Source of the DNA: Lachnospiraceae bacterium
GTDB taxonomy: Bacteria; Bacillota; Clostridia; Lachnospirales; Lachnospiraceae
NCBI GenBank assembly: GCA_017623295.1
Contig: JAGAPK010000074.1
Location: forward strand, 1-64,000
Reading direction: 5' to 3'
Length of the DNA: 64,000 nucleotides
The stretch's first letter is position 1. The number at the start of each line of letters is the position of its first letter. Positions 34,670 through 43,467 of the stretch are shown here, one piece after another. The notes beneath the pieces were generated by a model. It was not told the DNA's origin. It worked only from the letters and a program-made list of their open reading frames with translations, and ran no database searches. A program made the position numbers and the translations under genes.

Positions 34670-36742
34670 TTATTTTGTTAATAACATCATAATGTCATTG
34701 CTTCTTGCAACAAACTTAGTCATTGCTTCCGGCTCAAGCGGTGCCTGTTGCAGCAATGCAAGGTCATATAACTGTTCACAAATCATTGTCACATTATCAC
34801 CATCTTTATTTTCCAGTACATACTGAACTAACGGATGGTTTGCATTGAGAATCAGGGTTTCGCCTTCTTTACCGAACATACCCATATCCATTCCCATGCC
34901 CTGCATAGAATACATTTTCATCATATCCTGCATTCTTCTGCTTTCCTCGGATAAGGTAATCATAGAAGAAATCTTCTTATTTTTCAGCTTCTCAACTTTT
35001 ACGTTGATTGCATCTTTTTTCAGAGCTTTCTTCATAATCTTAGCAATTTCTTCTGCCTGTTCTTCCATTTCCTTTTCTGCTTTCTTGGAAGTTTTGGCTT
35101 TGAAAGTATCAGTTAAATCTGCATCAATTCTCTGGAATTTGATTCCTTCGTTCTTTGCTTCCAACTGAGAAACGAAAGGCTGGTCGATATTATGTGTCAG
35201 AATTACTGCATCCATCTTAGCAGCCTTAAACATATTGATATACTGACTCTGCTGTTTTTCATCGGTTACATAGTAGATAACTTTCTCTTTCTTTTCTTCT
35301 GCATTATCAGCATCTTCACCAGTAACAGTGTCGCCGTTTTCATCTACTACTTCTGCTTCTACCTTTTCACCATTTTCATCCGTTGCAGATTCTCCTGCTT
35401 CATCTGGATCAATCTTGTTAACTTCCAGACATTCCGGAAGAGTCATATAGTTGCCATCAAGGTTCTTAAACAGAATATAATCAGTCATCTTCTCACAGAA
35501 TTTATCATCTTTTAAGCAGCCAAATTTGATAAATGGACTGATATCATCCCAGTATTTCTCGTATTCTTCTTTTTCGGTTTTGCACATACCGGAAAGCTTA
35601 TCTGCCACTTTCTTCGTGATATATTCATTGATTTTCTTTACGAAACCATCATTTTGAAGTGCGCTTCTGGATACGTTAAGCGGTAAATCAGGACAATCAA
35701 TAACACCTTTTAACAGAAGTAAAAATTCCGGAATAACTTCTTTGATATTATCTGCAATAAATACCTGATTGTTATATAACTTAATCGTTCCTTCAATGGA
35801 TTCATATTCCATATTGATTTTTGGGAAATACAAAATACCTTTCAAGTTAAACGGATAGTCCATATTCAGATGAATCCAGAACAAAGGCTCTTTGTAATCC
35901 TGGAATACTTTACGATAAAACTCCAGATATTCTTCCTTCGTACATTCATTTGGATGTTTTGCCCAAAGTGGCTGTGTTTCATTTAAAAGTTCCGGACGTT
36001 TTGTAATCTTTAATTTCTGCTCGTCCTCTTCTTTTTCTTTTTTAATTTCTTCTACAACTGTATCGGTATCAAGCTTTTCTGCTTCTGTAATAATCTGCGT
36101 TTCTGTTGTATTTGCTTTGGAAAGATAAATTTCTGTCGGCATGAAGGAACAATATTTCTTAATTACTTCTCTTGCCTTATATTCATTGCAGAACTCCAGG
36201 CAATCTTCATTGATGAAAAGAGTAATCTCTGTACCAACTTCTGTTCTGCTGCCTTCTTCCATATCAAATTCAGTACCACCATCACATTCCCAGTGAACAG
36301 CCTGTGCACCATCTTTATAAGAAAGTGTATCAATATGCACTTCATCGGCTACCATAAAGGCAGAATAGAATCCCAAACCAAAATGACCGATAATCTGATC
36401 CTCATTTGTTTTATCTTTATATTTCTCAATAAAATCGGTTGCTCCTGAAAAAGCAATCTGGTTAATGTACTCTTCTACTTCATCAGCAGTCATACCAATA
36501 CCATTATCAATAAACTTCAAAGTCTTCTCTTCCGGGTTAACAATAACCTGAATCTTTGCTTTGTAATCTTCCGGCAAAGAGTATTCGCCCATCATATCAA
36601 GCTTCTTCAATTTTGTGATTGCATCACATCCGTTAGAAATCAACTCACGGAAGAAAATATCGTGGTCAGAATATAACCACTTCTTGATAATTGGAAAAAT
36701 ATTGTCGCTGTTAATGGATAAGCTACCGTGTTTTGCTGCCAT
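34670..36742 (-). CDS. htpG: Molecular chaperone HtpG (Hsp90)
   Basis: 690 residues. N-terminal ATP-binding motifs SNGCDAITKLKK, FIDNGIGMTADE and GHFGLGFYSAFMVAD; middle domain LPLNVSRSALQNDG; C-terminal dimerisation part. An acidic insert near residues 440-490 (EAEVVDENGDTVTGEDADNA) is longer than in B. subtilis. It refolds or stabilises client proteins with ATP. A perfect CIRCE element precedes the promoter, so HrcA control is likely. Confidence 0.97.
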   Translation of the reverse strand: MAAKHGSLSINSDNIFPIIKKWLYSDHDIFFRELISNGCDAITKLKKLDMMGEYSLPEDYKAKIQVIVNPEEKTLKFIDNGIGMTADEVEEYINQIAFSGATDFIEKYKDKTNEDQIIGHFGLGFYSAFMVADEVHIDTLSYKDGAQAVHWECDGGTEFDMEEGSRTEVGTEITLFINEDCLEFCNEYKAREVIKKYCSFMPTEIYLSKANTTETQIITEAEKLDTDTVVEEIKKEKEEDEQKLKITKRPELLNETQPLWAKHPNECTKEEYLEFYRKVFQDYKEPLFWIHLNMDYPFNLKGILYFPKINMEYESIEGTIKLYNNQVFIADNIKEVIPEFLLLLKGVIDCPDLPLNVSRSALQNDGFVKKINEYITKKVADKLSGMCKTEKEEYEKYWDDISPFIKFGCLKDDKFCEKMTDYILFKNLDGNYMTLPECLEVNKIDPDEAGESATDENGEKVEAEVVDENGDTVTGEDADNAEEKKEKVIYYVTDEKQQSQYINMFKAAKMDAVILTHNIDQPFVSQLEAKNEGIKFQRIDADLTDTFKAKTSKKAEKEMEEQAEEIAKIMKKALKKDAINVKVEKLKNKKISSMITLSEESRRMQDMMKMYSMQGMGMDMGMFGKEGETLILNANHPLVQYVLENKDGDNVTMICEQLYDLALLQQAPLEPEAMTKFVARSNDIMMLLTK

Positions 36743-36809
36743 AAAAAATCACATTCCTTTCTTACTTACATAACCTTGTATAACGCTTAAGTTCTTTCGT
36801 CTAAAAGAA

Positions 36810-36838
36810 AGTGTAATGCTGTCAAGCTTAAAAGTCAA
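36810..36838 (-). promoter_or_regulatory. htpG promoter
   Basis: TTGACT at 36833-36838 and TACACT at 36810-36815 with a 17-nt spacer, giving a leader of about 60 nt before ATG. Confidence 0.8.
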
Positions 36839-36845
36839 GGCGAAA

Positions 36846-36872
36846 TTAGCACTCAACCGCATTGAGTGCTAA
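36846..36872. promoter_or_regulatory. CIRCE operator (HrcA site) upstream of htpG
   Basis: TTAGCACTC, 9 nt, GAGTGCTAA: a perfect match to the CIRCE consensus. It lies 7 bp upstream of the -35 box, so a bound HrcA dimer could block polymerase access. The only CIRCE-like site in the window. Confidence 0.95.
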
Positions 36873-36986
36873 TAATTTCGTCAAAACCCGCATATTTACT
36901 GGTTTTCAGCATTTCTAAACTTTTTCTAAACTGCCAAATTCCGCCTTTTTCCACGCTAAATTTTCATGGATAAAACAGAGAAAATG

Positions 36987-38081
36987 TTATTCAAAATAAT
37001 CATTATAGACTTCAAAAAAATCTGCTGTAACAACATTATCGTCATGAATGAAACGAACTTCTTCCCATAAATCTTCATTCAATTTTCTGGTCAGAGTTGC
37101 CACAAAAGCATCATACTCCTGTCCAAAAACTTCCTCTTTTCGTTGCTCCACAATTTTGATTTTATTGCTATCTGTCTCCTCTTTATCAAATGTACTGATA
37201 CATTTAATGATGTGATATCCGTATTCCGTTTCTACAATATCACTGATTTCTCCATTTCCTAAATTAAATGCAGCTTTTTCAAAGGTTGCATCCATCTCAC
37301 CTTTACCAAAAGAATAAGTTGCTTTATCATCTTCACTGTAATGGCGTATCAGTTCGTCAAAATCTTCACCTGCCTGTGCTTTTTCCAGTACTTCACAAGC
37401 GGTTTTATAAGCATCCAGCTTAGCAGTATCCGTATATTCTATCTTTTTTCCGGTTCCATCAAGTGCATAGGTTTTCAGTAAAATATGCTGCACCGTAATC
37501 GTTCTGGCTTCATCATCACTGATTTCCGGATTTACATCCTTGATAATATACTGGTATACCTTTTTGGCAAGGGCATATTCACTATATAAGCTGACAATTG
37601 TATCTTCACTGACTCCCATCAGTTCAATTTCCGTTTCATTTAAAGAAGCATAATAGGTTTTGGCAGCATTCTTAACCTGTTCCTTCTCTTCTTTGGTAAG
37701 TGTTACATCATATTGTTCTGCCATCAGATTCATTGTTTTAATCTGTGCAATTTGCGCAAGTGCAATGTCCTTCACATTTTCCTCAAGCGTAACCCCTTCC
37801 AGATTGGTATTCCAGATTTCTTCGCCATAAACACTTTCATACTGGTTCTGAATATTGGTCAGATATACCATGATTTCCGGCAACGTACAGGACATGGTTT
37901 CAATACGGAATATTTCATCTTTATCAAATCCTGTCGTCAGCACAACCTTTACGCTCTCACCATTTTCCTTACCACATCCGGTCAGACTAAAGGTCAGCAT
38001 ACAGATACATAATACTAATGCCACAATTCTTTTTTTCTTTTTCATATGTTTTTTCTTTTCCATATGCTTTTTCTTTCTCAT
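36987..38081 (-). CDS. PrsA-like foldase lipoprotein, parvulin domain
   Basis: 364 residues. An unusual basic leader with three near-repeats (MRKKKHMEKKKHMKKKKR) precedes a hydrophobic core and lipobox LTGC. The middle holds a SurA/PrsA-like N-domain (NVKDIALAQIAQIKTMNLMA) and residues about 195-300 a parvulin peptidyl-prolyl isomerase: VQHILLKTYAL, EDFDELIRHYSEDD, YGYHIIKCIS. It helps secreted proteins fold outside the membrane. GGAGAG lies before the first ATG; the two later in-frame ATGs are alternative starts. Confidence 0.88.
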   Translation of the reverse strand: MRKKKHMEKKKHMKKKKRIVALVLCICMLTFSLTGCGKENGESVKVVLTTGFDKDEIFRIETMSCTLPEIMVYLTNIQNQYESVYGEEIWNTNLEGVTLEENVKDIALAQIAQIKTMNLMAEQYDVTLTKEEKEQVKNAAKTYYASLNETEIELMGVSEDTIVSLYSEYALAKKVYQYIIKDVNPEISDDEARTITVQHILLKTYALDGTGKKIEYTDTAKLDAYKTACEVLEKAQAGEDFDELIRHYSEDDKATYSFGKGEMDATFEKAAFNLGNGEISDIVETEYGYHIIKCISTFDKEETDSNKIKIVEQRKEEVFGQEYDAFVATLTRKLNEDLWEEVRFIHDDNVVTADFFEVYNDYFE

Positions 38082-38122
38082 AACTCTCCATATACAATCA
38101 TTCTCTAGTTTCGGATAATAGC

Positions 38123-38899
38123 TTAATTACTTTTCTTTACTTCTGAAAGTATATTACCTTCCTTATCATACCAGTATTCCCCATTTGTCAATACATAGTC
38201 CTCGCCTGATAAAACAGCCTTCACATAATCTGCACCGGATGTCAGTTTACGTTTAAAAGCAACACCGCCACCTAACAAATTGGTATAATGAATATCCGAG
38301 CCTGCTGTCATCGGAAATTTATGCTCTCTGGCATATGCGATGGCTTTCTCATCATACTCTGGCGCATTATGTGACACACTTTTGCTGTTAGAATGCATGG
38401 CATTTACTGCTTCTACACCATCCACCCACTCCGGGAAAAGGCGAATCTCCGGGATATAATCTTCTTCCCGATAAGGATGCGCATGAATTACCATACCACC
38501 TTTTTGATGCACCAGTTCATATTGTTCCTCGATACTTGCATGACGAAGTGTCGGATTTGCCAACATCCATTCCTTATCAATTCCATATAATAAAAATTCC
38601 GTTCCCGCATATCCGGCTTCATAGGAGAAAAATACATCCAAACCGATTTTATCTCCTTCTTCTTTGGCATTTTCATAGCCTTTACAAAACAGATTTACCC
38701 ATTCATCCCAGGGAAGTTTACGGTTCACTGCTGTATTGCCACCCCAGTTATGGTCGGTAACAAAAATTCCGGTATATCCATACTCTTTACAAGCTCTTAC
38801 CATTTCTTTGGCTGTATAATGCGCACACGCACTTCCTTCCAATGTATGAAGGTGTGTTTCATATAAATAGGGATACTGCTCTCTTATTTTATCACACAT
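38123..38899 (-). CDS. PHP-domain metal-dependent phosphoesterase
   Basis: 258 residues. PHP motifs ETHLHTLEGSACAHY, FVTDHNWGG, HAHPYREED and AGSDIHY supply His and Asp ligands for two or three metal ions. Similar stand-alone proteins act on phosphoesters; substrate unknown. Start ATG 38899 is preceded by GGAGAGAG; the longer frame would run through the terminator of ilvE. Confidence 0.88.
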   Translation of the reverse strand: MCDKIREQYPYLYETHLHTLEGSACAHYTAKEMVRACKEYGYTGIFVTDHNWGGNTAVNRKLPWDEWVNLFCKGYENAKEEGDKIGLDVFFSYEAGYAGTEFLLYGIDKEWMLANPTLRHASIEEQYELVHQKGGMVIHAHPYREEDYIPEIRLFPEWVDGVEAVNAMHSNSKSVSHNAPEYDEKAIAYAREHKFPMTAGSDIHYTNLLGGGVAFKRKLTSGADYVKAVLSGEDYVLTNGEYWYDKEGNILSEVKKSN

Positions 38900-38918
38900 T
38901 TCGCTCTCTCCACACTCT

Positions 38919-38963
38919 AAAAAAGGATTAAATTGTGTGTGTATACACACAACTTAATCCTTT
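38919..38963 (-). terminator. Terminator of ilvE
   Basis: Long stem (AAAGGATTAA against TTAATCCTTT outside, TGTGTG/CACACA inside), then six T on the minus strand. Confidence 0.9.
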
Positions 38964-38977
38964 CACAATCTACTTTA

Positions 38978-40003
38978 TTATTTGATAACCTGAATCCATC
39001 CTTCCGGAGCTTCAATGCGACCCATCTGAATACCTGTTAAAGTTTCATATAACCTCTTCGTTACAGGGCCCATTTCTGTCATACCGCTTGGGAATGCGAT
39101 TTCCTTACCATGATCTACTACTTTTCCTACCGGAGAAATAACTGCTGCTGTACCACAGAGACCACATTCAGCAAAATCTTTTAATTCTTCCAAAGCAACC
39201 GGTCTTTCTTCTACTTCCAGTCCCAGATAATCTTTTGCAACTACCATCAGGGAACGACGTGTAATAGAAGGTAAAATACTATTGGATTTTGGTGTCACTA
39301 CTTTATTGTCTTTTGTTACAAATAAGAAGTTTGCACCACCTGTTTCTTCTACATATGTTCTTGTCTTAGCATCCAGATACATGTTCTCGTCATAACCTTC
39401 TTCATGAGCTGTTACAATTGCATGAAGACTCATTGCATAGTTAAGACCAGCTTTGATATGTCCTGTACCGTTTGGTGCTGCTCTGTCAAAATCACTTACT
39501 TTGATAGTAAGAGGTTTTACACCACCTTTGAAATATGGTCCAACCGGTGTTGTGAAAATTCTGAACTGATATTCTTCTGCCGGTTTAACACCGATAACGG
39601 AAGAACTTCCAAACATATAAGGACGAATATATAATGTTGCACCGGAACCGTATGGTGGCACATAAGCTTCATTTGCTGCTACGGTATCAATAACTGCCTG
39701 AACAAAACGATCTTTTGGGAATACCGGCATTTCCAATCTCTTGCAGGAATCTTCCATACGCTGTGCATTTAAATCAGGGCGGAAGGTTACAATATGTCCA
39801 TCTTCTGTTGTATAAGCTTTCATACCTTCAAAACAAGTCTGTGCATACTGGAACACACCTGCACATTCATTAATAGTAATGTTTGCATCAGACACTAATG
39901 CGCCTTCATCCCATGCACCATTTTTATAATTTGCAACAAATCTTTTGTCTGTCTGCTGATAACCAAAACCAAGATTTGCCCAGTCAATATTTTTCTTTTC
40001 CAT
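38978..40003 (-). CDS. ilvE: Branched-chain amino acid aminotransferase
   Basis: 341 residues, the type II class common in Gram-positives. PLP lysine in NGTGHIKAGLNYAMSLHAIV, then YVEETGGANFLFVT and EELKDFAECGLCGTAAVISP. It transfers the amino group between glutamate and the keto acids of Leu, Ile and Val. GGAG lies 10 nt before ATG. Monocistronic: promoter upstream, terminator downstream. Confidence 0.97.
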   Translation of the reverse strand: MEKKNIDWANLGFGYQQTDKRFVANYKNGAWDEGALVSDANITINECAGVFQYAQTCFEGMKAYTTEDGHIVTFRPDLNAQRMEDSCKRLEMPVFPKDRFVQAVIDTVAANEAYVPPYGSGATLYIRPYMFGSSSVIGVKPAEEYQFRIFTTPVGPYFKGGVKPLTIKVSDFDRAAPNGTGHIKAGLNYAMSLHAIVTAHEEGYDENMYLDAKTRTYVEETGGANFLFVTKDNKVVTPKSNSILPSITRRSLMVVAKDYLGLEVEERPVALEELKDFAECGLCGTAAVISPVGKVVDHGKEIAFPSGMTEMGPVTKRLYETLTGIQMGRIEAPEGWIQVIK

Positions 40004-40054
40004 GTTTCTTACTCCTTCTTTCCCTCAAAGTATGTCTTTCAAAAACGCTCATAC

Positions 40055-40085
40055 ATTATATTATACTTTTATCCCCAAAAGTCAA
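40055..40085 (-). promoter_or_regulatory. ilvE promoter
   Basis: TTGACT at 40080-40085; two overlapping TATAAT boxes at 40060-40065 and 40055-40060 (spacers 14 and 19), so the exact -10 is unclear. Confidence 0.6.
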
Positions 40086-40087
40086 GC

Positions 40088-42076
40088 CTACAGTGCAGAA
40101 GTTACAATATCCATTGCCACATCATACGCAAAGTCATTTACTGCTTTTTCACACATACGAAGGAATTTTTCCTTTTCTTCTGTAAGTTGATATTTCTTTA
40201 ATTCTTTCATACACTCTGCGGCTCCTTCGCCGTCAAAGTCATCCAGTTTATTATGCAGATTCAGAAGCAGTTCTTTCCAGCCCGCTTCTGAGAACGGAAT
40301 TTTTTCTTCCGGTTCTGTTTCTCCGGCTTCGTTCTCCTCCAAAACAGTAGGTCCAAGATAAAGTTCCAGATTCTCGCCAAGTGTACGCATCATACCAAAC
40401 AAAATCGGAGACTGTACTTCTACTTCTTCCAGTCTTCCGGCTTTACTCTTTTTCTCTAATTCAAAAGAAAGCTCGGCAAGTTCATCTGCACCAATATTTC
40501 TTGCATTACCTTTGAGTGCATGAACGATAATTGCATAACCGGAAGTATCGCCTTTCTCTAACATATTTTTCAGCTGTTCTTCTTTCTCAAGCAACATGTC
40601 GTGGAAATCCCGCAAAACCTTTTCATAAAGCACTTTACTTCCGCCCATATATTTGAGTCCGTGTTCTGCATTAATTCCGATATCTGTCAGGCGTTCTTCA
40701 TCCAGACCAACCGTTTCAAAGCCTTCGGTTACTTCTTCATTGGTATCCTCTGTCATATATACCAATTCTTTCGGAAGATATTTAAGCAGCATATCCTCCA
40801 GTTTCTCCGGTTCGATTGGCTTTGTCAGATAGTCCTGGAAACCGGCCTGCAAATAAAAATCACGGGCACCAATAACAGCATTGGCAGTCAGGGCAATAAT
40901 CGGAACATCTTTGGATGGATTTCCTTCTAGTTCGCGAATTGCGTGCAAGGTCTGCACACCATCCATAATCGGCATCATATGATCCATGCAAATAAGATGA
41001 TATTCTTTTCGCTTAATCAGTTCCAGACATTCCTCGCCACTTGCCGCCACATCAATCTGCAGCTTTGTCTTACGAAGCAAATCCTGGGCTACTGCCAGAT
41101 TCATGGCATTGTCATCAACCACCAGAATTTTGCCAAGCGGTGCAATAAATTTCTCTTTATAACTGATCGAGTTTTTCAAGCTCTTATCATACTGTTTCTT
41201 AAAATCGCCCAGCGGTGCCTTATCAATAACCTTCTGAACAACGGCAAAAGAGAAAACAGAACCTTTTCCATACTCACTCTTTACCGTCAGTTTACCGCCC
41301 ATCATTTCTACCAGACGATTGGTAACTGCCAGACCAAGTCCTGTACCTTCTTCCGTACGGCTTGCTTCCATATCCAGTCTGTTAAAAGTACCAAAAATCT
41401 TCTCGATGTCTTTTTCTTTAATACCAATGCCAGTATCTTCAATCGCTACTTCCAGTAAAATTTCGTCCTCGGAATGCTGCTTCCATGTCAGGTGCAACGT
41501 AACTGTACCAACTTTGGTATACTTTGCTGCATTGGATAAAAGATTGCCAATAATCTGGCGCAAATGAATTTCATCACCGGATAATTTGTATGGTACATCC
41601 GGGGCAATGTCCAGTGCCAGCTGCAATTTTTTCTTACGAATTGGAACTGTAATACTGTTAATCAGGTCATTTAACATTGAACTAATATCATAAATGCCGT
41701 CCAGTATTTCCATCTTGCCTGACTGAATCTGTGAAAAATCCAGAATATCACTGATAAGCGATAACAAAATACTTCCCGCCTGCTTAATATCCAGTGCATA
41801 TTCTCTGATATTTTCTTCCTGGCTTTCTCGCAAAATCAGTTCGTTTAATCCAAGAATTGTATTGATTGGTGTTCTGATTTCGTGTGACATATTGGCAAGA
41901 AATAAATCTCTTGCATGGGTTGCCTTCCTGGCTTCTGTCATAGCAGTTTCTAACTCTATATTTTTCTTTTCTAACTGCTCTTTGGCAAGCAGAAGGGATA
42001 CCGCCTGTTTCTCCAATTTTGAGGTAAAACCGTTTTTCTTATCCCGGTTTTTATCCTGATTCTTGTCCTCACCCAT
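40088..42076 (-). CDS. Soluble hybrid histidine kinase (HisKA-HATPase-REC-HPt)
   Basis: 662 residues. A short coiled-coil N-terminus (about 20-65) leads to HisKA (MSHEIRTPINTILGLNELI), HATPase_c (EDTGIGIKEKDIEKIFGTF, EEGTGLGLAVT), a receiver (MDHMMPIMDGV with phospho-Asp) and an HPt domain (VHALKGNARNIGA with phospho-His). It has no membrane helix or recognisable sensor domain, so the signal must arrive through a partner or the coiled coil. It is the last gene after beta-CASP nuclease, thyA and folA, spaced 18 bp from folA; the link to folate genes may be positional only. Confidence 0.92.
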   Translation of the reverse strand: MGEDKNQDKNRDKKNGFTSKLEKQAVSLLLAKEQLEKKNIELETAMTEARKATHARDLFLANMSHEIRTPINTILGLNELILRESQEENIREYALDIKQAGSILLSLISDILDFSQIQSGKMEILDGIYDISSMLNDLINSITVPIRKKKLQLALDIAPDVPYKLSGDEIHLRQIIGNLLSNAAKYTKVGTVTLHLTWKQHSEDEILLEVAIEDTGIGIKEKDIEKIFGTFNRLDMEASRTEEGTGLGLAVTNRLVEMMGGKLTVKSEYGKGSVFSFAVVQKVIDKAPLGDFKKQYDKSLKNSISYKEKFIAPLGKILVVDDNAMNLAVAQDLLRKTKLQIDVAASGEECLELIKRKEYHLICMDHMMPIMDGVQTLHAIRELEGNPSKDVPIIALTANAVIGARDFYLQAGFQDYLTKPIEPEKLEDMLLKYLPKELVYMTEDTNEEVTEGFETVGLDEERLTDIGINAEHGLKYMGGSKVLYEKVLRDFHDMLLEKEEQLKNMLEKGDTSGYAIIVHALKGNARNIGADELAELSFELEKKSKAGRLEEVEVQSPILFGMMRTLGENLELYLGPTVLEENEAGETEPEEKIPFSEAGWKELLLNLHNKLDDFDGEGAAECMKELKKYQLTEEKEKFLRMCEKAVNDFAYDVAMDIVTSAL

Positions 42077-42094
42077 ATTCCCTATGCCCCTTTC

Positions 42095-42586
42095 TTATTT
42101 TTTACGTTCGTATTTCACAAACTGGTAAGCAATGTCAAAATAGGTCTGTTCATCACTATCCGCTGTAATCTCCCACTCTTCCATTTCATCCAGATTCGGG
42201 AAATGCGCATCTGCTTCATAGGCATGGTCTATTTTCGTAACATGTGCCACATCACAATATGGCAACATCATTCGATATACGCTTTCTCCTCCGATAATAT
42301 AAACATCTTCGGTGTTATATTGCTTCAGTTCCTCAAGTAGTTCTTCCTTGCTGTGTACAACAATTGCATCTTTTACTTTATAATCCGGATTCGTAGAAAG
42401 AATAATATTCGTTCTGTTTTTTAAGGGCATTCCCTGTGGAAAAGTTTCCAATGTTTTTCTTCCCAAAACGACTACTTTACCAGTCGTTTCCTGTCTGAAG
42501 AACTTGTGATCATTCGGAATGCTGACGAGCAGACTGTTCTTACAGCCTATCGCCCAATTACTATCAACTGCAACAATTAAATTCAT
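42095..42586 (-). CDS. folA: Dihydrofolate reductase
   Basis: 163 residues. MNLIVAVDSNWAIGCKNSLL, VVVLGRKTLETFPQGMPL and VYIIGGESVYRMMLPYCDV are the DHFR substrate- and NADPH-binding segments; the usual Asp/Glu is in SIPNDHKFF. It regenerates tetrahydrofolate, the product consumed by the adjacent thymidylate synthase. Eighteen bp behind thyA. Confidence 0.96.
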   Translation of the reverse strand: MNLIVAVDSNWAIGCKNSLLVSIPNDHKFFRQETTGKVVVLGRKTLETFPQGMPLKNRTNIILSTNPDYKVKDAIVVHSKEELLEELKQYNTEDVYIIGGESVYRMMLPYCDVAHVTKIDHAYEADAHFPNLDEMEEWEITADSDEQTYFDIAYQFVKYERKK

Positions 42587-42604
42587 CTTACGTTCTCCTT
42601 CTCT

Positions 42605-43453
42605 TTAAATAGCAACCGGAATGTTTTCTACCTGCGGTCCTGCTATATAATTTTCCAGTTTTACATCATTTCTGGTAAACTGGTAAAAATCTTTCACTTC
42701 CGGATTCAACCAGAAAGTTGGTGCTTCATAAGTCGGACGTTCAATCAATTCCTTGATAATTGGAATATGTCTGTCATAAATATGGGCATCTGCAATTACA
42801 TGTACAAGTTCGCCCACCTGCATATCACAAACCTGTGCCAGCATATGCACCAACACCGCATACTGCGCCACATTCCAGTTATTTGCTGTCAGAATATCCT
42901 GTGAACGCTGATTTAGAATGGCATTTAAGGTCAGTTTCTCTTCGCCTTTTTTCTGTGTTACATTAAAAGTCATACTGTAAGCACAAGGATACAAATTCAT
43001 TTCGTGTAAATCCTGATGAACATAAATATTCGTCATAATACGACGGCTGAATGGATTATTTTTCAAATCATAAATCACACGGTCAACCTGATCCATCATT
43101 CCTTCTTTGTATTGGTGTTTTACACCCAGCTGATAGCCATATGCCTTTCCGATGGAGCCATTTTCATCTGCCCACTCATCCCAGATATGACTGTGCAAAT
43201 CATTGATATTATTGGACTTCTGCTGCCATATCCAAAGCATTTCATCCGTTGCACTCTTAATGGCTGTCTTACGAAGCGTAATTACCGGAAATTCTTTGGT
43301 TAAATCATACCGATTCACTACACCAAATTTTTTAATCGTATATGCCGGTGTACCGTCTTCCCAATGTGGTCTTACCTTCTCCCCTTCCGTGCTTGTTCCA
43401 TTCTCCAGAATGTCCTTACACATATTAATGAATATTGTATCTGCTAAACTCAT
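42605..43453 (-). CDS. thyA: Thymidylate synthase
   Basis: 282 residues. The catalytic Cys is in NLYPCAYSMTFNV, where most ThyA have PPCH, so His is replaced by Ala. RRIMTNIYV, RSQDILTANNWNVAQYAVL and HIYDRHIPIIKE match the fold. It makes dTMP from dUMP with methylene-tetrahydrofolate. The altered loop suggests the divergent Clostridia-type ThyA. Operon with folA, 14 bp behind the beta-CASP gene. Confidence 0.95.
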   Translation of the reverse strand: MSLADTIFINMCKDILENGTSTEGEKVRPHWEDGTPAYTIKKFGVVNRYDLTKEFPVITLRKTAIKSATDEMLWIWQQKSNNINDLHSHIWDEWADENGSIGKAYGYQLGVKHQYKEGMMDQVDRVIYDLKNNPFSRRIMTNIYVHQDLHEMNLYPCAYSMTFNVTQKKGEEKLTLNAILNQRSQDILTANNWNVAQYAVLVHMLAQVCDMQVGELVHVIADAHIYDRHIPIIKELIERPTYEAPTFWLNPEVKDFYQFTRNDVKLENYIAGPQVENIPVAI

Positions 43454-43467
43454 TTCTATTTCTCCTG

